Assembly (NCBI GenBank): GCA_902622595.1
Contig: CACNQM010000001.1
Coordinates: forward strand, 310,001 to 374,000
Length of the DNA: 64,000 nt
Reading direction: 5' to 3'
From: an uncultured Bacteroidota bacterium
Lineage (GTDB): Bacteria > Bacteroidota > Bacteroidia > Flavobacteriales > Flavobacteriaceae
The notes beneath the pieces were generated by a model, which saw only the letters and a program-made list of their open reading frames with translations, did no database searches and was not told the origin of the DNA. Of this stretch, positions 18,833-28,497 are shown piece by piece (position 1 is the stretch's first letter; every line of letters begins with the position of its first letter). The position numbers and the translations under genes were made by a program.

Positions 18833-21718
18833 ATGTTAAGAAACCTATTAATTTTCTTTTTTAATATAACTTTTGTCTTCTCACAAAGTCTATATGATAA
18901 TTTAAACCCTATTGAAAAAAAGTGGGTTGACAGTGTTTATTCATCTTTAACAACAGAAGAGAAGGTCGCTCAACTTTTTGTTAACTGGGTCTCACCTGAG
19001 CAGTCAAACTTTGATGAGATAAAAAAACTTGTTGTTGAAGATAAAATAGGTGGTCTGCTATTCTCAATTGGAACAACAAAGTCACATCTGGAGTGGTTAA
19101 ATGAGTTCCAGTCACTTGCAAAGACTCCCTTATTGATTACTATGGATGCTGAATGGGGGCCATCACAGAGGCTGTCAGATGTTTTTGCACATCCATGGAA
19201 TATGACTTTAGGAGCAATCCAAGATAATTCTCTTGTAAGAGAGATTTCAAAAAGAATGGCTGAACAAAATAAAGCATTAGGTATTCATTTTAATTTCTCA
19301 CCATCAGTCGATGTAAATAATAATTCTAAAAATCCTATCATAGGAAACAGGTCGTTTGGAGAGGATCCAATAAATGTTTATAAAAAAGCAAAGGCTTACA
19401 TTCAGGGTCATAAAGATGTAGGAGTTTATACTTCGATTAAGCATTTTCCTGGACACGGTGATACAGGCAAGGATTCTCACAAAACACTTCCAGTAATAAA
19501 TGGAAATATGAAAAGATTAAATAATGTTGAATTATTTCCATTTAAGAAACTTATTGATGATGGACTAGCAGAGTCTGTAATGTTAGCTCATTTGAGTGTT
19601 CCAGCAATTGATAAAAGATATCCATCTTCTTTATCATATAAAACTGTAAGAAAGCTATTAAGAAATGAATATAATTTTCAAGGAATAGCTGTTACCGATG
19701 CCCTTGATATGAAGGGTGTTTTTCAAGATCCGTCTATTAATGTTGATTTAAGAGCCTTTGAAGTTGGTAATGATATAATCTTAATGTCAACTAATGTTTC
19801 TCTAGGAGTAAGACTAATTGCTGATTCATATAATAAAGGAAAAATATCCGAAGAAAGACTTTCTAAATCAGTGAAAAAAATCTTATCACTTAAAGCAAGA
19901 TCAGGACTTCATAATTATACTGAGATAAAACCTAAAAATATTCTTAAAAAAGTAAACAAACCCAAAGATTCACTTTTATACTCTAAAGCAATGGAGTCGG
20001 CAATTACTCTTGTCAAGAACTCCAAAGAGATAATGCCATTATCTAGTGATAAAAAGTACTTACATGTATCCTTTGGGAAAAATAAGAACAGCGAGTACTT
20101 TACAAATAAAATGGCTAAGTATGTTGACGTTGAAAAATTTAATGGCGATGATTATGCATCAATAAGTAAAAAAACTGATTATGATGCAATTATTATTACC
20201 TATCATGGTTCAAGTTCTAGTCCATATGCATCAAATATTATACCTGATGAGATAGTCAGGAAAATAGACAACATTAGTAAATCTAATAATGTTATTTTAA
20301 ACTTATTCTTGAATCCATATAGCCTCAATTCTTTTAAATCAATTGATAATTTTGAGTCAATTATTATTTCTTATCAGAATAATATGATTTCTCAGGAAAT
20401 TGCTGCAGACCTTATGTTTGGTTCGAGGTCATTCAAAGGTAGAATTCCTGTATCAAATAATTTTTTTAAAGTAAACCATGGTTTAACTTTTGATAAAAAA
20501 GATATATTGGGTTTTTCAAGACCTGTTTACGAGGGTTTTGATTCAATAAAACTTCAAAATCTTGATTCTATTGCTATTAGAAGTATTGACTCAATGATAG
20601 CTCCAGCTATTCAAATGCTTGTTTCAAAAAATGGTAAAGTCATTTATAATAAAAGCTTTGGATATCATACATATGAAAAGAATGTAAAGCTTGAGAATAA
20701 TCATGTATTCGATCTTTCATCAATAACAAAAATTATTGCTACAATGCCATTAGTTTTACAAGAGTATGATAAAGGTGAATTAAATTTAAGTACAAAGTTA
20801 TCTGAACTATTCCCAAAGAAAAGATTAAAAGATAAAGCTCAAATACCCCTTAAAGAGATGTTGTCTCACTATGCTAGGTTAAGACCCTGGATACCTTTTT
20901 ATGAAGAGACATTGGACAGGAAAGAAAAACCTAAATCAAGATTCTACAAAAGAAATTCAAAGTCTTCATTTTCGATACCTGTATCTGAAAACTTATTTTT
21001 AAAGACTAATTATAGAGAGAAGATTTTTAAATCTATTGTTGATAGTGAATTAAGAGATGAATTAGAATATAAATATTCTGATCTACCTTTTTATTTTTTA
21101 AAATTTTGGTTTGAAGATAAGTATAATAAACCTTTAAATGTTTTAGCCAATGAAAGAATATTCAGTAGACTTGGTTTGAAAAGAACAATGTTTAATCCAC
21201 ATGAAAAGATCAATCTTAATGAGATCGTTCCAAGTGAAAGAGATGATTTTTTTAGATATTCAAAATTACAAGGATATGTTCATGATGAGGGTGCAGCTAT
21301 GCTGGGTGGTATTTCAGGTCATGCAGGTTTATTCTCAAATTCCTATGAGGTAGCCATTGTTCTTCAGGCTATGATTCAAAAAGGTAAATATGACGACTTC
21401 AAATTATTCTCTCAAGATTCATTCGATCTGTTCAACTTTTGTTATTTCTGTGATAAAGAAAATAGAAGTGGAGTAGGATTTGATAAACCTCAAATTGAAG
21501 GCAGACATGGGTCCACGTTTGGTGGTGTATCATCTGAGAGCTTTGGTCACTATGGATATACAGGATCAATGGCGTGGGCTGATCCTGACAAGAATATTAT
21601 ATTTATTTTTCTGTCCAATAGAACTTATCCTACAAGAGAAAATACTTTATTACAAACAAGCAATACAAGGACAAGGTCTCAAGAAATTGTTTACAAATCC
21701 TTAATAGACAATAAATGA
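18833..21718 (+). CDS. GH3 beta-N-acetylhexosaminidase fused to a serine beta-lactamase-like domain
   Basis: 961 residues, N-terminal signal peptide 'NLLIFFFNITFVFSQ'. Residues about 30-370 are a NagZ-type GH3 domain: 'KHFPGHGDT' (203-211) with His216 a few residues on, which in NagZ enzymes forms the Asp-His acid/base dyad, and the nucleophile Asp289 in 'VTDALDMKG'. Residues 370-560 resemble a GH3 C-terminal domain. Residues about 575-960 are a class C beta-lactamase/PBP4*-like fold with Ser630-I-T-Lys633 as the SxxK, 'YSD' in place of the usual Y-x-N, and 'HYGYTGSMAWADP' as the KTG-like strand. It probably trims N-acetylhexosamine from peptidoglycan or chitin-like material in the periplasm. 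Overlaps bshA by 4 bases. Confidence 0.9.
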   Translation: MLRNLLIFFFNITFVFSQSLYDNLNPIEKKWVDSVYSSLTTEEKVAQLFVNWVSPEQSNFDEIKKLVVEDKIGGLLFSIGTTKSHLEWLNEFQSLAKTPLLITMDAEWGPSQRLSDVFAHPWNMTLGAIQDNSLVREISKRMAEQNKALGIHFNFSPSVDVNNNSKNPIIGNRSFGEDPINVYKKAKAYIQGHKDVGVYTSIKHFPGHGDTGKDSHKTLPVINGNMKRLNNVELFPFKKLIDDGLAESVMLAHLSVPAIDKRYPSSLSYKTVRKLLRNEYNFQGIAVTDALDMKGVFQDPSINVDLRAFEVGNDIILMSTNVSLGVRLIADSYNKGKISEERLSKSVKKILSLKARSGLHNYTEIKPKNILKKVNKPKDSLLYSKAMESAITLVKNSKEIMPLSSDKKYLHVSFGKNKNSEYFTNKMAKYVDVEKFNGDDYASISKKTDYDAIIITYHGSSSSPYASNIIPDEIVRKIDNISKSNNVILNLFLNPYSLNSFKSIDNFESIIISYQNNMISQEIAADLMFGSRSFKGRIPVSNNFFKVNHGLTFDKKDILGFSRPVYEGFDSIKLQNLDSIAIRSIDSMIAPAIQMLVSKNGKVIYNKSFGYHTYEKNVKLENNHVFDLSSITKIIATMPLVLQEYDKGELNLSTKLSELFPKKRLKDKAQIPLKEMLSHYARLRPWIPFYEETLDRKEKPKSRFYKRNSKSSFSIPVSENLFLKTNYREKIFKSIVDSELRDELEYKYSDLPFYFLKFWFEDKYNKPLNVLANERIFSRLGLKRTMFNPHEKINLNEIVPSERDDFFRYSKLQGYVHDEGAAMLGGISGHAGLFSNSYEVAIVLQAMIQKGKYDDFKLFSQDSFDLFNFCYFCDKENRSGVGFDKPQIEGRHGSTFGGVSSESFGHYGYTGSMAWADPDKNIIFIFLSNRTYPTRENTLLQTSNTRTRSQEIVYKSLIDNK

Positions 21719-22842
21719 AAATAGGCATTGTGTGTTACCCAACATTTGGAGGTTCTGGGGTTGTAGCTACAGAGCTTGGAATTGAGTTGTCAAAAAAAGG
21801 TCACGAAATTCATTTTATTACATATAGTCAGCCAGTTCGTCTTGACGCTTTATCCTCAAACCTGCATTATCATGAAGTAAATGTTCCTGATTATCCACTA
21901 TTTAAATACGAGCCCTATGAGTTAGCTTTATCAAGTAAGTTGTATGATGTTGTCTATAAGCATAAAATCGACTTACTCCACGTACACTATGCAATTCCAC
22001 ATGCATATGCAGCATACATGGCAAAAAAAATTCTTATTGAAAATGGTTATAAAATTCCAATAGTAACAACTCTTCACGGAACTGATATTACTCTTGTTGG
22101 GAATCATCCTTTTTATAAACCAGCTGTCACCTTTAGTATTAATAAGTCAGATATAGTTACCTGTGTTTCAAAAAGTCTAATGGAAGATACGAGACAATTC
22201 TTTGGGATTGAAAGAGAAATTAAGGTTATTCCAAACTTCATAGATATTGATAAATATAAAGCTATATATGATGCCCGCGACAAAAATGTAATTGCACAAG
22301 GTGATGAAAAAATTATCGTACACATCAGTAACTTTAGACCATTAAAAAGGATAATTGATGTTATAAAAATTTTTGAAAAAATAAATTCAAAAATAAATTC
22401 AAAACTTATTATGGTTGGAGATGGCCCAGAAAAGAAAAAAGCTAAAGATTATTTAAGAAAGAATAACTTAAAAAATAGAGTAATATTTGTTGGAAAGACC
22501 AATGAGGTAGATAAGATTCTGTGCTCTTCTGATCTTTTTCTTCTTCCGTCTGAGAAAGAAAGTTTTGGTCTTGCAGCTCTAGAAGCAATGGCATTAAGAG
22601 TACCAGTTGTCTCATCTAATACAGGAGGTTTACCTGAATTAAATATTAATGGTAACTCGGGTTATACAAGTGATATTGGTGACATTGAATCTATGGCATC
22701 AAATGCAATCAGAATACTCTCTGATAAAACATTAAAGAAGAAATACAGGTCTCAGGCATTTGAAAATGCTAAAAAATATGATATTAAAATGATCATCCCA
22801 CTATATGAGGAAATTTATAATGAGGCTCTCAATAACAACTAA
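21715..22842 (+). CDS. bshA: N-acetyl-alpha-D-glucosaminyl L-malate synthase BshA (bacillithiol pathway)
   Basis: 375 residues, GT4 glycosyltransferase. The N-terminus 'IGIVCYPTFGGSGVVATELG' and 'LLHVHYAIPHAYAAYMA' are characteristic of BshA, with 'TTLHGTDITLVG' and the E-x7-E motif in 'PSEKESFGLAALEAMA'. It transfers GlcNAc from UDP-GlcNAc to L-malate, the first step of bacillithiol synthesis. BshB and BshC are not in this window. ATG overlaps the GH3 fusion stop by 4 bases (ATGA), and the 3' end overlaps the convergent acylase by 4. Confidence 0.93.
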   Translation: MKIGIVCYPTFGGSGVVATELGIELSKKGHEIHFITYSQPVRLDALSSNLHYHEVNVPDYPLFKYEPYELALSSKLYDVVYKHKIDLLHVHYAIPHAYAAYMAKKILIENGYKIPIVTTLHGTDITLVGNHPFYKPAVTFSINKSDIVTCVSKSLMEDTRQFFGIEREIKVIPNFIDIDKYKAIYDARDKNVIAQGDEKIIVHISNFRPLKRIIDVIKIFEKINSKINSKLIMVGDGPEKKKAKDYLRKNNLKNRVIFVGKTNEVDKILCSSDLFLLPSEKESFGLAALEAMALRVPVVSSNTGGLPELNINGNSGYTSDIGDIESMASNAIRILSDKTLKKKYRSQAFENAKKYDIKMIIPLYEEIYNEALNNN

Positions 22843-24884
22843 TTTGGATTATAAATCCTTTTAGCTTTACTATATATCTCTTGCTTATCAAAAGTCATTT
22901 TTTTTGTCTTGAATTTTGAATAAAGCTCCATTTGATCAGTGTAATGCTCTGAATCAGGATTATCAGAATTTCCAAAAGAAATGATACTCTCAAGAGTTGG
23001 ACCTTTATCATTAAATCTAATGAGTCCAATATATGATTCACCCTGGGTAACTTTACGTCTTCCATCTTTGTATGGTCTTGATGACATAGCAGTTACAACA
23101 TCTGGGAGTCCCCAAATAGGAATTTCTTTGTCGCCTCTTACGAGTTTTTGAAAGTCTCCAAGAGTTATATTAATGGTTCCAAAATTATCTGTTAAATATG
23201 ACTTGGTGTCCGATAAAGCAGATAGAAGAGTTTCTTTACTTACAGTGTTATCATTTTCTAATATTTCATTTCTATAATTACTTACAAGTTGATAGTAAAG
23301 AACACCGTAGATACCAGCTCCTTGTGAATCGATATCTGTTTTCCTTTTCCATTTTTGAATAATATCTAATATTTCAAATAAATCATTTTCAGGATCAATT
23401 TTTAGCTTTTCAATTATACTTATGTCCATAAAGCTATAATTAAACTTTGATGGAAATGAATTATCATATTTTATATCCTTAAAATCTTCATATGATACTT
23501 TATCATAACTTTCGATCAATTCTATTAATCTGGTAGATCTATTATTGTCATATGTCTCATAACCCATTCTCTCACTATAATCTTCTTCTTTTGGATTTTC
23601 CTCAGCCGATGTGGATTTAAAAGGGGAGTGATTTGCATCATATATAAATCCTGCTTTTGGTTGAATGACTTGAGGAAGATCTTCTATTTCATGATAATCT
23701 GTCCACATGGTTTTTTTTGTATCTCCAGGAACAATTCCTTTCCAATTGTAACCTTCAGCTCTTTTAGGAATTATTCCATTTGATATATAAAATATTGTAT
23801 CGTATTTATCTGCATACCCAATGTTAAAGCCTGGAATTTGCCTCATCTTTAATGTACTATAAAATTCACTGAAATTTCTAGACTTTCCCATTCTCCACCA
23901 CTGCTCTAATGCTCTAACATTAAAAAAAGTAGGAGTTCTGATAGAATAATAGCCGAATTTATTTTTAAGTGTTGGACCATAAATACTCTTGAAATATTTT
24001 CGATTTATTTTAATTGGAAAGCCAAGGACTTTAATGTTAATTTTTGCTTTTAATTTTTCTAATTTGTATTCCTCACCATCTACAATATATATTCTCTTAT
24101 TTTTCATTCTTAATTTGTAGACATCAGTTTTGTCTGGATAATTTACTGTATGAGACCAACCCAAGTTTTCATTTACTCCTATCAGAACATTTGGACTTCC
24201 CGGATATAGAGTACCAATAATATTCGTACCCTCTTCGCTGTTTAAATGAACCTCATACCAGGAAGTGGGACCTTCAAGAGGTTGATGAGTATTGATTGCT
24301 AGGAAGGTTTCACCATTATTAGTTTTATTACTATTCATAGCAATTACATTAGATCCTGTAAGATTTTGATCTAAATATTCATCTTGAGTATCATTACTAA
24401 GAATCCTCCCTGCCCAGTCTGCTCCTTGATTTGAAATAAAAAGTTGCAACTGACTGTACATCATCATCATTTTAGGGGTGATTGGAAAAAGTTTTTTGTA
24501 CAAAACTTTATCTGGATTCTTTTCAGCATAACTATTTAACCCTTCTGCGTATCCTGATATCACCTTTAAATAATCATCACTGATTTCTCCAATCTTTTCA
24601 TCAATTAGTTCTTTAGATCCGATAAATTGTGTTATGAAATCAGCAGGAGCACCTTTCAGACCAATATGTTTAGATAACATTCCATTCCCAGCAAGATAAG
24701 CTTCTTGTATTGTATTAAAGTCATCCTCAGCATTTGCCCAAGCAAGACCATATGCTAGCTCTGCATCAGTTTTCGCAAAAATGTGAGGTATTCCATACTG
24801 ATCTCTAACAATATCAATGTTTTCAGGGTTAACTTGTGAGTAAGAAATTGCGGTTGTTAGTATAATTAAATTGTGTAAGCGCAT
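22839..24884 (-). CDS. Penicillin acylase family Ntn hydrolase (S45), first copy
   Basis: 681 residues with a short signal peptide ('LIILTTAISYSQ'). N-terminal 'IVRDQYGIPHIFAKTDAEL' followed by 'GLAWANAEDDFNTIQ' is the typical start of the alpha chain. The autocatalytic nucleophile is Ser178 in 'LTGSNVIAMNSNKT', and 'INTHQPLEGP' corresponds to the conserved 'NPH' strand. Relatives hydrolyse amide bonds in acyl-homoserine lactones, beta-lactams or lipopeptides in the periplasm. Two tiny membrane-protein ORFs immediately upstream, the nearer with a one-base overlap, appear to be in the same operon. Related only distantly to the acylase at 57507-59858. Confidence 0.88.
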   Translation of the reverse strand: MRLHNLIILTTAISYSQVNPENIDIVRDQYGIPHIFAKTDAELAYGLAWANAEDDFNTIQEAYLAGNGMLSKHIGLKGAPADFITQFIGSKELIDEKIGEISDDYLKVISGYAEGLNSYAEKNPDKVLYKKLFPITPKMMMMYSQLQLFISNQGADWAGRILSNDTQDEYLDQNLTGSNVIAMNSNKTNNGETFLAINTHQPLEGPTSWYEVHLNSEEGTNIIGTLYPGSPNVLIGVNENLGWSHTVNYPDKTDVYKLRMKNKRIYIVDGEEYKLEKLKAKINIKVLGFPIKINRKYFKSIYGPTLKNKFGYYSIRTPTFFNVRALEQWWRMGKSRNFSEFYSTLKMRQIPGFNIGYADKYDTIFYISNGIIPKRAEGYNWKGIVPGDTKKTMWTDYHEIEDLPQVIQPKAGFIYDANHSPFKSTSAEENPKEEDYSERMGYETYDNNRSTRLIELIESYDKVSYEDFKDIKYDNSFPSKFNYSFMDISIIEKLKIDPENDLFEILDIIQKWKRKTDIDSQGAGIYGVLYYQLVSNYRNEILENDNTVSKETLLSALSDTKSYLTDNFGTINITLGDFQKLVRGDKEIPIWGLPDVVTAMSSRPYKDGRRKVTQGESYIGLIRFNDKGPTLESIISFGNSDNPDSEHYTDQMELYSKFKTKKMTFDKQEIYSKAKRIYNPN

Positions 24885-24973
24885 TATGAAAAAATCATTG
24901 TCAGTACTCTAAAGGTTAAATAGCAAGCGAATATAATTAAAATTACCTTTCTATTTTTTTCATACCATTCCAT
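24884..24973 (-). CDS. Micro-protein, 29 residues, single membrane span
   Basis: ATG at 24973, stop at 24884-24886. The stop TAA overlaps the acylase ATG by one base (TAATG), which argues for a translated, coupled ORF. Sequence begins MEWYEKNRKVILIIFACYLT and continues with 'FRVLTMIFS': a basic N-terminal flank followed by about 18 hydrophobic residues. No homologue is recognised. It might localise or regulate the acylase, but this is speculation. Confidence 0.5.
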   Translation of the reverse strand: MEWYEKNRKVILIIFACYLTFRVLTMIFS

Positions 24974-24976
24974 AAT

Positions 24977-25099
24977 TTATTTTTTTAATATTAGAGAGCT
25001 AATTGGAATTAACAACAATAGTAGCCATATATTTGTTAAAAATGATATGACGATTGATAATAAAATTAATATTAATGTTAAAGTCCAGTTAATTTTCAT
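24977..25099 (-). CDS. Micro-protein, 40 residues, one or two membrane spans
   Basis: ATG at 25099, stop ending 3 bases before the 29-residue ORF. The protein starts 'MKINWTLTLILILLSIVISF' and ends 'IPISSLILKK': about 33 hydrophobic residues that could form one long or two short helices. Tight packing with the following micro-ORF and the acylase suggests a three-gene unit. No family recognised. Confidence 0.48.
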   Translation of the reverse strand: MKINWTLTLILILLSIVISFLTNIWLLLLLIPISSLILKK

Positions 25100-25300
25100 A
25101 TTATAGTCATTTTTTAACAAGATACAATAAATCAAAAACCTAAAAATTATTTTATATTCGGCGAAAATTTGAGCTTTTTATGATTTGTTTTTTAAGTTTT
25201 TTTTTGACTAAAATCATTCATAAACCACTTAAAATGAATTAATAATAGCTATCACCCTTGAATACATTGGATTTATCATATTCATATTTTTTGTTAACTA

Positions 25301-25335
25301 TTTGTGAACAGATGATAATTTTTAATAGTTTTTTG
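25301..25335 (+). promoter_or_regulatory. Candidate promoter of the SusC/SusD locus
   Basis: TTTG at 25301-25304 and TAGTTTTTTG at 25326-25335, 21 bases apart, resemble the Bacteroidota -33/-7 pair (TTTG and TAnnTTTG), though the -7 match is two bases longer than consensus. The start codon follows 58 bases downstream, leaving a short leader. Otherwise 25100-25392 contains no recognisable ORF, repeat or RNA. Confidence 0.35.
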
Positions 25336-25392
25336 TTTCTTTTTAACAATAATTTAACTTAAATTGCGCGTAATAAACTAAACTTAATTAAC

Positions 25393-28300
25393 ATGAAAAA
25401 AGCTTTTTTAGTTGTATTGATGTTATCGTCTAGTCTAATCTTTGCTCAGAACACTATTTCTGGTAGTGTTTCTGATGAAAGTAATAATCCTATTCCTGGA
25501 GCTACAATTGTAATCGAAGGGACTACTACAGGAGTTGTTACTGACTTTGATGGTAATTATCAAATTAATGCGTCAGCTGGAGACCAGTTGACAATATCAA
25601 GTTTGGGATTTGCATCTCAAACAATAACTGTTGGAAACCAAACTCAGATAAATATAGTGTTAGCCTCAAGCGTTGACATACTTGATGAGGTTGTTGTATC
25701 TGGTTATCAGACACAACAAAGGAGAAGTTTATCTGGTGCAATTGGTACATTAGACACAGAGGAAGCCATTAAAACTCAGGTTACAAACGCAGCAGAAGCC
25801 CTTCAAGGTCGAGTTGCTGGTGTTTCTGTTGTTTCTGGTGGTGCTCCTGGTGCTGCTCCTGTTGTTCGTATTAGAGGTTATGCTACTACAAACGATAATA
25901 ATCCATTATATGTAATTGATGGAGTTCAGACCACTGATGCTAATGTTATGAGAGATATCAATCCTATTGATATTGAAAATATAAGTGTACTTAAAGATGG
26001 TTCTGCTGCAATTTATGGAGCAAGAGCATCTAATGGTGTAATTGTTGTTACAACAAAATCTGGTGGATTCAACCAAAAAAATACTTTAGAAGTAGATGCT
26101 TCTTATGGTATAACAGAAGTAACAAGAACTCCTGATCTGTTAAACTTAGAACAGCATGCAAACATGATGTGGGAAAGTTTTGCTAATGATGGAACGGCGC
26201 CTAGCCACCCACAGTATGGCAACGGTCCGACTCCATCAATTCCAGATTTTCTAAACGTACCAATTCCAAATTTACCGGAGTATGAAGGTGCTGCTGCTAG
26301 AGTACAACCTGGAGGTACTGATTGGATGGATGAACTTTTTGATCCTGCCAATGTTACAAGAATTAACATAGCTGCTTCTGGTGGTTCAGAACAAGGTCGA
26401 TATAGACTCTCTGCAAATTACTTGAACCAAGAAGGTGCTGTAATTTACACTGGTTATGAAAGAGCATCAACTAGGTTAAATTCTGAATTTAAATTGAGTG
26501 ATAAACTTACAATTGGTCAAAAGTTAAATGTTACATTTGATAAAGAAACTCCTTTATCAACTTCATTTAACATGCCACTTCAAAGTTCCCCACTAACTCC
26601 AGTTTATGATACACTTGGTAATTTTGCTGGACCATATTCAAATGCTACGGGTCTTAGTAATGCATCAAATGTTGTAGCAACTCAATATAGAGGTAGAAAT
26701 GATTACAACAAAAATCTTAGGGTAATTGGTGATATATTTGTTGAGTGGGATATTACTCCTGAACTGACATTTAAAACTTTGGGAGCTATCCAGATGAGAG
26801 ATCTTAATGGAAGAAACTTTAATGCTCTTAACCCGGAAGATCCAGAGCCAAACACAGTGAATACATTGTCTGAGAGTCAGTTTAGGCAAAGTGATTGGAA
26901 TGTATCTAATACTTTAAACTATAAAAACGTGTTTGGTGATCATACACTTGACGTATTAGTTGGAACTGAGGCTGTTAAAAACTCTATCAAAGGTCACGCA
27001 ATAAGTAGAACTGACTATTTATTTGAAGACCCATCATATTATCTTCTTTCTAACGCTGCAGGACAACCTGTAGTTCAAAGTGGGTATGAAAACTCAACTT
27101 CTATATTTTCAATATTTGGTACTGCAAATTATTCCTACCAAGGAAAATACTTTGCCACTGTTACTGTCAGAAATGATGAGACATCCAGATTTGCTCAAGC
27201 TACAGCAGACGCGACATTCCCATCAGTAAGTGGTGCATGGCTTGTAAGTTCTGAAGACTGGTTTGATAGTTCAGTATTTGATACTTTCAAGATAAGAGCT
27301 TCATATGGAGAATTAGGAAACCAGCAAATTGGTGTTTCAAATGCTGATATTAACATAAGTAGTGTTTCTGAGTTTACAGCATTTTATGCATTTCAAGGTT
27401 CTGGTCAAGCAGCAGCTGGTGCCAACCTTAACTCAAAGGGTAACTCACTTTTAACATGGGAGACTACAATCAAGCAAAATATTGCCTTTGATATGGGATT
27501 CTTTGATAACAAACTTACCGCAACTATTGATGTATGGAAGGATACTACAAAAGATTTAGTGTCACAAGATACACAAGCTATTAGTACAACAGCTATTGAT
27601 GCTTCTGCACCATACGTAAACCTAGGTGAGCTAGAGAATGCAGGATTTGATCTTTCATTAAATTATAGTGATGTAACATCAAATGGATTGCAATACTCTA
27701 TTAGTGGAAACTTTACACGTGCTAAAAATGAGATTACAAGTTTGATCTCTCCTTTTTATACAGGAGGTGGTTCAAGAGTTGGTCCTATGACTAGAACTGA
27801 GGTAGGTCAGCCTATTTCATTCTTTTACGGAAGAAAAGTTTTAGGTATTTTCCAAACTCAGGCTGAAGTTGCTGCTTCTGCACAACCTGATGCTGCTCCT
27901 GGTAGGTTTATCTACGATGATTTAAATAATGATGGTGTAATTAATGATGAGGATAGACAAAAAATTGGTGATCCACACCCAGACCTAATTTTTGGTATTA
28001 ACATTAATTTAAACTATAAAAATTGGGACTTAAGTGCATTTATGAACGGTACCTATGGTAACGACATATTTAATTTTGAAGCTCTATATTATGAGTCTCC
28101 TTACTTCTTTGAAGGTAGTAGAGGTACTGCTGTTTTAGATTCTTGGAGACCTGATAATACTGATGCTAAATTACCAGCACTTAGTGAAACTATACAAAAT
28201 AATGAGTTTACATCTGCAAACTCACATTTTGTTAGAGACGGTTCTTACTTAAGACTAAGAACTTTACAGATTGGTTATACTTTGCCTGACAGCTTTGCAT

Positions 28301-28479
28301 CTAAATTAGGTGCAGATTCAGCAAGAGTTTACTACAATGGAACAAACCTGTTAACAATAACTGACTACGACGGTTATGACCCTGAAATTCCAAGATTTGG
28401 ATCTTTAGATATAGGTGTTGCTCAAAACTCGTTCCCTACGAATAGTATTTCCTCTCTTGGTATTAATATTAAATTTTAA
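25393..28479 (+). CDS. SusC/RagA-family TonB-dependent outer-membrane transporter
   Basis: 1,028 residues. Signal peptide 'AFLVVLMLSSSLIFAQ', then a carboxypeptidase-regulatory-like domain ('ISGSVSDESNNPIPGATIVIEGTT' region, residues 22-45), then the plug: 'VVVSGYQTQQRRSLSGAIG', 'LQGRVAGVSVVSGGAPG', 'VRIRGYATTNDNNPLYVIDG' and 'ISVLKDGSAAIYGARASNGV'. The remainder is a 22-strand type barrel with a terminal 'SLGINIKF' aromatic end. It imports oligosaccharides (or other ligands) with TonB energy and the SusD lid encoded 18 bases downstream. First gene of a locus with SusD, FG-GAP/ASPIC, GH20 and NagX-like genes. Ligand unknown; an N-acetylhexosamine glycan is suggested by context. Confidence 0.96.
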   Translation: MKKAFLVVLMLSSSLIFAQNTISGSVSDESNNPIPGATIVIEGTTTGVVTDFDGNYQINASAGDQLTISSLGFASQTITVGNQTQINIVLASSVDILDEVVVSGYQTQQRRSLSGAIGTLDTEEAIKTQVTNAAEALQGRVAGVSVVSGGAPGAAPVVRIRGYATTNDNNPLYVIDGVQTTDANVMRDINPIDIENISVLKDGSAAIYGARASNGVIVVTTKSGGFNQKNTLEVDASYGITEVTRTPDLLNLEQHANMMWESFANDGTAPSHPQYGNGPTPSIPDFLNVPIPNLPEYEGAAARVQPGGTDWMDELFDPANVTRINIAASGGSEQGRYRLSANYLNQEGAVIYTGYERASTRLNSEFKLSDKLTIGQKLNVTFDKETPLSTSFNMPLQSSPLTPVYDTLGNFAGPYSNATGLSNASNVVATQYRGRNDYNKNLRVIGDIFVEWDITPELTFKTLGAIQMRDLNGRNFNALNPEDPEPNTVNTLSESQFRQSDWNVSNTLNYKNVFGDHTLDVLVGTEAVKNSIKGHAISRTDYLFEDPSYYLLSNAAGQPVVQSGYENSTSIFSIFGTANYSYQGKYFATVTVRNDETSRFAQATADATFPSVSGAWLVSSEDWFDSSVFDTFKIRASYGELGNQQIGVSNADINISSVSEFTAFYAFQGSGQAAAGANLNSKGNSLLTWETTIKQNIAFDMGFFDNKLTATIDVWKDTTKDLVSQDTQAISTTAIDASAPYVNLGELENAGFDLSLNYSDVTSNGLQYSISGNFTRAKNEITSLISPFYTGGGSRVGPMTRTEVGQPISFFYGRKVLGIFQTQAEVAASAQPDAAPGRFIYDDLNNDGVINDEDRQKIGDPHPDLIFGININLNYKNWDLSAFMNGTYGNDIFNFEALYYESPYFFEGSRGTAVLDSWRPDNTDAKLPALSETIQNNEFTSANSHFVRDGSYLRLRTLQIGYTLPDSFASKLGADSARVYYNGTNLLTITDYDGYDPEIPRFGSLDIGVAQNSFPTNSISSLGINIKF

Positions 28480-28497
28480 CCCCAAAAACAATTAAAA

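Noticed and set aside
26103-26889. Minus-strand frames in susC
   Set aside because: Antisense shadows of the transporter gene.
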